Shown here: in pieces, positions 57,211-64,000 of the stretch | Layout of the letters: each line of letters opens with the position of its first letter | How positions within the stretch are numbered: the first letter of the stretch is position 1 | Source: Basidiobolus meristosporus CBS 931.73 | Lineage: Eukaryota > Basidiobolomycota > Basidiobolomycetes > Basidiobolales > Basidiobolaceae | Length of the DNA stretch: 64,000 bases | NCBI GenBank assembly: GCA_002104905.1 | Contig: MCFE01000010.1 | Span: 1 to 64,000 of the forward strand | Direction of reading: 5' to 3' | Program-made: the position numbers and the translations under genes | The notes under the pieces: generated by a model | What the model saw: the letters and a program-made list of their open reading frames with translations, nothing else | The model's database searches: none | Told to the model about the DNA's origin: nothing

Positions 57211-58653
57211 ATGACCTTGGCTGATACTCCCCAAGTTCAGCAAACAGGGAAGTTTGCCTACGGGCTGCTTGACCTGAGTAGGGATCAAGAGTTCCATTTC
57301 TCCGAAAACCCAAGTAAGCTCAACCTGTACTCACACTGGGCCCCTTATCGCTGGGATATTAACCAGCTTGCTATTTGCAGAGGTGGTCCACCAAACCGAT
57401 AAAGCACACCACAAGAAACCTGGCCGGAAGCCACTCACCAATATTCCTGATAGCGTAAGTGTCTGCTTGAGGACGGTGTTATCCGCTAGTAAAACTTTAC
57501 TCACCTGCGGTTTATTTGGCATCGCTAGAAACGTAAGGCACAAATTCTAACCGCACAAAGGGCCTTTCGTGAGCGCAAGAAGTGCTACATCGAGGATCTG
57601 GAGAGCAAAGTCAAAAATTGCGAGCACACACACGATAGCACCATCACTTCCTTACAGAAAGAGCTGCTGGCGCTCAAGGAACGCTTGGCTCACTTGGAGA
57701 AGGAGAACCAAAGTTTGAAGGCTACCGAAAGTGTAATCTACTCACAAGAATACAACGATACCCTGAGCTTCCCTGCCAATACTAGCCCGGAGGCTTTCAA
57801 GGGCCTTCCGGTTAGTTACCAGTTGACACAGCTCCCGACACTTAGCGGACCACTCATATCAGATCTAAACTCACCGGTTCCTTCAGTTCCAGAGCTGGGC
57901 CCTACGCAATACGAAGATCCTTATCAAGTAATCCCGTCTCTTGATTCGTATAGTGTGAGCCTCAATCCTATTGGAGCATCGCGCGTCAATATTTTGTCAA
58001 GCAGCTTGAACTCGGAGCCGGCTCATCTCTCGGAATCGGATCCTTCCACACATTCACTATCGGATCTACCAAAAACACCAAATGATTTACGGGAGCCACT
58101 GAAATATTTGGAACCCGAGTTCGACCGACCACTCTGTCCCCCGATTGCCCCAGTCACGGGATCAGAGCCATCAGGATGCCAATCTAAGCGCAAGGGATGC
58201 TGCGGTTCCAAGTCCAAGCCACCCACGGAGTGTGAGGAGAGCTTGCCACCAGTGATTCCTGAGCTGCCGAAGATTTCGTGTGGTTGTGACTTCGAGGTAC
58301 CCTGCATACCAAAAAACGCGGACGAGGCTGCACTGTGCGAGTCACTGACCTGTGTAGCAGTTGGGGTGCCGGCCACGTCGGTGTCCACCGATCGACTGGT
58401 GTTAGAGCTAGAGGAGGGTGAGGCCAATTCATGCGCATCCACTCATCGCAAGTACATCGGTGCCCGGGACCTGTGGGAGAAATTCTCTGCTCAGCCGGAG
58501 TTTGCTCATCTAAGTATAGATTCGTTGTGTAAGCAACTCAAGAGCAAGATCAAAGTTATAAATGGCTGCAATGGTGAGAAAAGGCATGTCATCATCCCCG
58601 AGGATGAGGTGACTGCAGCTTTTGAGAGATTGCATCTCAGTGGGGCGAACTAA
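57211..58653 (+). CDS. HapX/Pap1-like bZIP transcription factor
   Basis: Three exons: 57211-57313, 57381-57454 and 57529-58653; 433 residues. KKPGRKPLTNIPDSKRKAQ (about residues 46-64) matches the GRKP extension and basic-region start of HapX/AP-1 factors. A leucine zipper of four to five heptads follows to about residue 120. Cys clusters CQSKRKGCCGSK, CGCDFEVPC and CESLTC recall the iron-sensing Cys motifs of HapX. The C-terminus (LWEKFSAQPEFAHLSIDSLC) resembles the Cys-rich end of Pap1/Yap1. The basic region has Ile where nearly all bZIPs have the DNA-contacting Asn (AQILTAQRAFR against AQNRAAQRAFR). No convincing Hap4-type CCAAT-complex domain is seen at the N-terminus. Confidence 0.88.
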
Positions 58654-58968
58654 CCCATTCATTCCTAATGGAGCGAGCTAGCCCGTGGATTCTAATTGTG
58701 TATATTCGTTTTATGTTCATCTGCGTTTTGCCCATTTTGCTCGTAGCGCTAATAAATATCATGTCTAATAGTCACATCCCACCCCCGTCCCCAAAAGCAT
58801 ATGCCATATAAAATTCGTAAATAGAGGCATCTAGATGTGATGCGAGCTTCTAGACAGGATGAGGTGATCGAGGTGATCGAGGCGATCATTGTTTTGTGAT
58901 TCGCTAGGTATTCCAGGCAACGTCAAAAACATCCCATCCGCCCTCGGTACACCGCTCCCACTCTCAAC
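58654..58968. other. intergenic spacer
   Basis: 315 bases with the bZIP 3' UTR (AATAAAT near 58752) and the promoter of the next gene, including a GATGAGGTGATCGAGGTGATCG repeat-like stretch near 58859. No gene is seen. Confidence 0.4.
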
Positions 58969-59661
58969 ATGAACCAACCGAGCTGCGATTTCCCCAAGCT
59001 AAAGAAGACGTACTACGGACTTCGTCACGGGTTCTCCAAGGCGAACGAGCTCAATCTGATTGTGTCCGATCCACGAAACGGCTGCGAGGACTTCGGACTG
59101 ACCGAGCTTGGGGTGCGCCAAGCCAGAAAGGTACGGCTTCGCGTTTGATGTGAACTTCTATCCAAGGCTAACTTAGCTCTCCCGACTGTTGTTCAGGCCG
59201 CGGAGGAGTTTTTGCCGGCGTTTACCGAGCGCTCGGTCAAAGTGTACACAAGTGACTTCCTTCGCACTCGAGAGACCTGCACAAACTTCGTTGATCGTTT
59301 GAACGAGCTTGCCCCAGGACTGGCCGTGAGTGTGGTCATCACCCCGCTGCTACGTGAGAGGTACTTCGGGGAGCTGGAGAAACAAAGCGCAAACAATTAC
59401 CAGAACGTGTGGGAGCTCGATGAAAAGGCTTTGCCAGATACCCAATATCACAGTGAATCGGTTCACGGGGTCCTAAACCGGGCTATTCAGCTAATCAACG
59501 AAATCGAGAGTAAACACGACGATCCCGAGAGCATCGTGTTCGTTTCTCACGGAGATGCCTTGCAAATATTGCAAACGGGCTTCTCAGGCATCCGCCCCGA
59601 GGATCACAGAACCCTGCCACACTGGTCCCAGGGGGAAATCAAAAAGTTCACCAGGAACTGA
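58969..59661 (+). CDS. histidine phosphatase (phosphoglycerate mutase-like)
   Basis: Two exons: 58969-59130 and 59197-59661; 208 residues. The N-terminal catalytic motif LRHGFSKAN, the substrate Arg in SDFLRTRETC, the acid/base Glu in ERYFGELE and the second catalytic His in VFVSHGDALQ are all in place. This is a branch-1 histidine phosphatase of the small, cofactor-independent-looking type close to broad-specificity phosphatases (PhoE/GpmB-like) rather than glycolytic mutase. The substrate cannot be inferred. The intron is phase 0 and 66 nt long. Confidence 0.9.
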
Positions 59662-59935
59662 GATGGGGTCAATTCAACAAAGCGCCTTGGACTGGTTCGC
59701 ACTGGATTGAATCGCGATTTATTCGATCATTTTGCATGGATTTTTACATGGGGTTTGCATCGAGGGATTTCACTAAACCGTCAACATACGCAAGCGAGTA
59801 ACGTACAACAAGAGGTTAGCCACACCATCGAATAAAGTTAGTTCAATAAAAATGGGCTTTGCAAATGCACTGATCGTTAAACCAGGCCTCACGAGGCGCA
59901 TGTGTCGCGTGCGTTCAGCAGGCTCTGTTGGGCAA

Positions 59936-61729
59936 TCAAACGATGTCGTTGGATGACTGGGATGGACGTCGTTCGATTCGCTTGTAGTTGGCAGTATTCC
60001 GCTTCAAAATATCCACCACCGGTCCGAGAAGCCTCACGAACGCGTCCTTGGATAAGGCGGCGGCTTTCAGGTGGCCGTTGGCCGTGATAGTGGCAACTCT
60101 TGGGGCATCGTTTAGGAAGGCAAGTTCTAGGAACATACAAAAGCTTAGTCGGTCTGGGCATGCATCACAGCTGTCCCATCACACTACCTCCAAAGTAGTC
60201 CCCGGCCTTGAGTCCAGGGAGCGAATGCTCCTCTCCCTCCTCGTCCAACTGGCTGACCGAGGCCTCACCCGACTCGACAATATAGAAATAATCCCCTAAC
60301 GAGCCCTGTTCGATGATGACATCCCCATCCTCATATTCCACTGGCTCCAGGGCGTCCGAGATCTTCACAATCTCCGACGACTCGAGGGAGCGCAGGATGG
60401 GAACGGATTTGAGGAAGGATTCGTACATTCTGCGTTTGCGGAAGGTGTTGTTGGTGATGCTCCGTCTAAATGTGACTCGATCGACTGCCCACAACACTCC
60501 GTCCGTCACCGCTCTAACGGTAGCAGCTCTTGGTGTCTAAAGGACCGACGGTTACAAATTGCGTCAAGATGGACTTGTGTCGCGTACATACGTTATACAT
60601 CAGGGCAAGCTCTCCGAAGCTTCCTCCCTGGCCGACTTGGATCACATGCTTTCCGTTCACGATGATGTCAAACAGGCCGTCGTCCACGACGTAGAAGTTG
60701 TCGCCCTCATCGCCTTGCTTGATGACATCCTCACCAGCCACTACCTTTCTTTCGAACATAGCGTCTACCTAGAGGTGGGGTTGGCTCAGCGCCCGAATTG
60801 CTGCATCAAGTGGCCTTTGGACTTACTATCTCTCGTTTTTGGTCCTCTTCTAGGTTTCTAAACAGCAGGTTCGAAGAGGTGGCCGAGGCGATTCTCATCT
60901 TGGCCTCGTTGCTCTTTGGGATGACTACGCGGGTGTAATCCTCCTCGCTTGGCTTGATGGATTCGGCGCTGACTGAGCCGCGACGTCCTCGATTGTACGG
61001 GACGTTGACCGCCAGCTGGGTGCGTTGAAACCGGGTGGAAAGTTTCTTTTGTGGATTTTGAAAGTCGTCCTGGTCGGTCTTTGGTGGTTGCTCGTCACTA
61101 AGTGGGTGGAGGATAAGGTTGCCCCATGGGGGATGCATAGATTAATTACAGTGGTGGTGGAACAAGGATCGAGCGGAGGATACCCACGCTTCTCTCTTTC
61201 TTTTCTCACTTGTGTTGTCTGTCCGCTCTAATATCGGTTGGACTTAGGCCTGGCGCAAAACATACGTCGGAAAGAAGAAGGAACGTACCTTCTTGTTTCT
61301 CCTTCAGGTACATGGTGTTGACCTCCAAGGCGCATTCTTTCAGGTGCTCCTACGTGGGGTACGTGAGGGTTCAGAAACATGGTAATCCATGTACCGTGTC
61401 AGGGAAATTACCGAATAAGCGGTGTCCGAGCTGGCATCCACCTTTGTCTGAAGCTTGCTCAGACAGTCGATCACGAATTGAAGTGGCTTCTCTGGCTTGT
61501 AAAGTAGAAGCACCGTCATCATGTGCTAGAGAGATCCAGACCAACCGTGGAGAAGATGAAAGAAACGTCAAGTTAGTTTTCGCTGTTGCTTCTGTGGTCG
61601 ATCGCGGACTGGAAATCCACCTCACGGGCGAGTCGTGAAACAATGCATACTAACATCAAATAGGGGCTCCAAATTGAATCTTCGTAGGTACTCTTTATCG
61701 ACAGGGCTTGTTGCGCTTAGACATGTCAT
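59936..61729 (-). CDS. PKA regulatory-like subunit with DPY30/RIIa-type N-terminus
   Basis: Eight exons: 61729-61655, 61525-61412, 61349-61289, 61249-61210, 61097-60827, 60768-60592, 60536-60188 and 60126-59936; about 425 residues. The N-terminus ([33 protein letters not shown]) looks like the DPY30/RIIa helical dimerisation fold of adenylate-kinase-7-type proteins, not the classical PKA version. The pseudosubstrate RRGSVS and two cAMP pockets ([32 protein letters not shown]) follow, each with its Arg. The intron after YFG in the second pocket has the same position and phase as in the paralogue at 41291-42708. The small exon 61249-61210 and its 39-nt upstream intron are the least certain part. 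Confidence 0.85.
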
Positions 61730-62025
61730 GGCTAAATAAACGGTCGGCGTTACGTCAGGGGAAACGGAGCTTGTCAAAGTAGAGTGGCAGCTGTGTAGTT
61801 GATTTTTTGAAAAGGAATGATTGTGTGATTAGTGCGTGTCAAATGGCCCAATGGGATAGAAGGGGGCGTTTTCAACTAGCAAAATCCGTACTGCGATCAA
61901 TTATTCCTATACATCGATGGGTGATGCGTGATGGGTGATGGGTGATGCGTGATAATAAACATTAATTTATTGAGAATGTATTGAGACATGTCTAAGTGAG
62001 ATGGGATTGCGCAGTCCTGTTGACA
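61730..62025. other. intergenic with GTGATG repeats
   Basis: Promoter of the PKA-like gene and 3' end of the RBM5-like gene, both on the minus strand. A GATGGGTGATGCGT-type short tandem repeat occupies 61916-61953. Confidence 0.5.
61916..61953. repeat. short tandem GATG(G/C)GT repeat
   Basis: Five to six degenerate GATGGGT/GATGCGT heptamers in a row within the short spacer. Confidence 0.8.
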
Positions 62026-63988
62026 TTAGCGCTCTTGGTTGAATCTTGCCCTGGCCTACTCAGTCATGTAAGCAATGGTGACCGATTCAAATTAACAAAC
62101 ACAATTTACCATCTTTTTGACTTTATCTTGATAGGTCTCATTCGGATCGTCTGCAACATATGCCTGGGTGGCGCCAAGTCCGGCTCCATGTCCGTATTGC
62201 ACAGCCTGGGTATTGATTAGCAACGAATGAAACAAGATTAATGGATGGAACTCGGTTACCTGAATGGGATCGACAATTCCGTTGCGGTCTTTCCCGAGAC
62301 CTTCACCGGCACGCCAGCCCATGCTCTGTAGCATGCGATTGCCGATATTGTCATCGCCAATTGTTTGACTCGTGGTTGTTCTGGACTGTCGTGAGTGGGC
62401 GTTCTTTGGAAGATCGATATGCATGACATACCTGGGCTCCATGGTGTGGCATTCCCGTCTAGTTGGTCGAGGTGAAGTTGTGGATCGTACTTTTCTTGGC
62501 TGCCCGTATTTCTCTCTCCTCTCGGCTGCCCTATTTCGGTATTTCGCCTACAACAAGGCTCAGCAAGTGCCAACCGTCGAAAGGCAAACCACCCATCCTA
62601 CCGTATTCTCCTGGCGGTGCTGGCTCTCTTCCTCGGTCAAAACAAGTGATTTCTTTAACGTCGCCGCCTGCCGCACGCGAGAGTCGTTCAAATTACGCTA
62701 AGACCGCGTTAATACCGGGCTCGAGCAGGATATGAACGCGACATACTAAGGTGCATACCTGGTGCAATTCTGAGGCTTCGTTGTGCTTACAGAGGTCATC
62801 CAAGGACTTGAACTGGCGCTGGCATAAGAGGCAAACATTGTTCACGTAATCACCAAAGTCTTCCGACGGCTTTGGTAAAGGGAAGTAAGTAACGTTGCTG
62901 TTGAAGACTGCTGTTCGACTGTTTAGGGCTTTACCTGATCTGATTCATTTGATATAGTGGACGACAGTTCAACCTGTTTCTCATTCCACCTTTGGATTTG
63001 GTTTCGAAACTGCATGTCTTACAGGTGAAAAAGTGGTACATGCCACCAGATGATATAGGGATGCTGACCTTTCCACTGCTGTTCGCAACCACCACTTTCT
63101 TGGCAGCTAAATTTATCGAGTTTCCGTTAGTAGATGAATCGACATGAACCCCGAAACCTCGGTAAAGAAACCAATTCTCTGACTATCACTATTGGTCTTT
63201 GTTGCGTCTTGGCGGATATCCCTAGAGGTGCTCCTGATTAATGAATGAGATAGGACAATAGGCAAGTTTGGGCATGTACCCTGGGCGCTTGGTCTTTGCG
63301 GGTAGACTTTGTTTCACATGGGGCTCTGTTGGATGTGTGGACGTTGAGCTAGAAGTGGGGCAAGTGGAGGATAAATCGAGCGAACCTTGTTTAGCTTCTT
63401 TCTCACCTCCCTTGGAGGTGCCACGCAGGTCATCAAAGAACGCGTTGAGCTCATCATCGATCTCTCCTACATATTTCGAGGGTGCAGGTTTGCTTTCCTT
63501 AATTATGGCCTGGACGGTGGTGGCTTCATTTTTCCCTTGATCACTGGATGCTATGTCCAGTGCCACGTCGGAGTAGAACGCATCCAGTTCTTTTTCCACA
63601 TCGGCTAGAAACGGTAGAATCGTTAAACAACTTCGAAGGTGCTTATTGTGTGACTTGTCTTGATTTTACTTGGGTCCCGAAGTTGAGGCTCTGCCTCTTT
63701 AACCGCATGAGAAGGGTTCATTAACTCGGGTGGAATGCTGGGTCCTATGAATTGGGTCTGTTTGGGCGTTGAATGGTCTACTATGGGATACATGCTTGGA
63801 AAGGCATTCTCATCCCAGTACGCCAAGACATGTCCAGTGTCGGTGGTTATCGTATAAGGTGACGGCGCATAAACCGGGATAAAGCTCTCGTGGTGAGCAA
63901 ACGTAACTCCGGTGGGTCGATTATCTATGAGAAACCCAGTTGGATGGGCTTCAGGGTTCAACATCTGGGCCAAAGCGTGAGAGGATGT
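62026..63988 (-). CDS. RBM5/RBM10-like splicing factor, 5' end off window
   Basis: Partial gene with its N-terminus beyond 64000. Exons seen: 63988-63670, 63604-63280, 63221-63158, 63098-63069, 63009-62935, 62869-62759, 62697-62602, 62547-62432, 62380-62260, 62205-62110 and 62055-62026 (460 codons here). The first visible part ends an RRM-like fold (HPTGFLIDNRPTGVTFAHHE). A C2H2 finger (CLLCQRQFKSLDDLCKHNEA), the motif YRNRAAERREKYG and a G-patch (IGNRMLQSMGWRAGEGLGKD then GHGAGLGA) follow, ending ARARFNQER. This order is that of RBM5/RBM10, which act in 3' splice-site choice. A 30-nt exon (63098-63069) and its neighbours are less certain. Introns are 51-66 nt. Confidence 0.85.
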
Positions 63989-64000
63989 CTAGTAGGCGCT

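Noticed and set aside
62500-62547. Apparent frameshift in the YRNRAAERREKYG motif of the RBM5-like gene
   Set aside because: Re-reading the bases showed an extra GA unit that I had skipped; the frame is intact.

Overview
The window is nuclear DNA of a fungus, most likely an early-diverging (zygomycete-grade) one. The evidence is the fungus-specific KRE6/SKN1-type GH16 glucan enzymes, an SSB-type ribosome-associated Hsp70, a HapX/Pap1-like bZIP factor, a complex I subunit (absent from budding yeasts), compact genes with many GT-AG introns of about 40-115 nt, and one intron with all the marks of the minor (U12) spliceosome. I cannot name the species. No tRNA, rRNA, CRISPR array or intact transposon was seen. 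About 26 protein genes are supported; 14 of them only become visible after introns are removed, and I give exon coordinates for those.

Layout. 1-3387 is AT-rich and gene-poor. 3388-14564 holds an orphan multi-pass membrane protein, phosphoserine aminotransferase (SER1), the splicing factor PRP8 and a HINT3-like HIT protein. 14565-24455 is a tandem array of three GH16 type II membrane glucan enzymes separated by long intergenic stretches; the copies are mosaics of each other. 25159-30532 has SSB-type Hsp70, a ten-exon PCID2/Thp1-like mRNA-export factor and the electron-transfer flavoprotein beta subunit. 30803-42708 has a tiny secreted protein, a mitochondrial PPR protein, mitochondrial bL12m, a thirteen-exon CCR4-NOT subunit (NOT3/5), cytosolic eS26, complex I NDUFS8 and a PKA regulatory subunit. 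43472-50452 has dynactin ARP1, the ribosome-biogenesis factor MAK16 and an NCLX-type cation/Ca2+ exchanger. 50843-58653 places the CCAAT-box factor NF-YB, HMG-CoA reductase and a HapX-like bZIP next to each other. 58969-64000 has a histidine-phosphatase protein, a second PKA regulatory-like subunit and the 3' part of an RBM5/10-like splicing factor that runs off the right edge.

Most genes are unlinked housekeeping genes. Three neighbourhoods look meaningful. The GH16 array is evolving by duplication and gene conversion. The NF-YB, HMG-CoA reductase and HapX-like trio joins two candidate parts of one iron- and sterol-related CCAAT regulatory module with a classical target of it. The two PKA regulatory genes share an intron position in the second cAMP pocket but carry quite different N-terminal dimerisation modules.

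The strongest finding is the AT-AC intron in NF-YB. Its 5' site and branch region fit the U12 consensus, and only this splice restores the invariant histone-fold residues.
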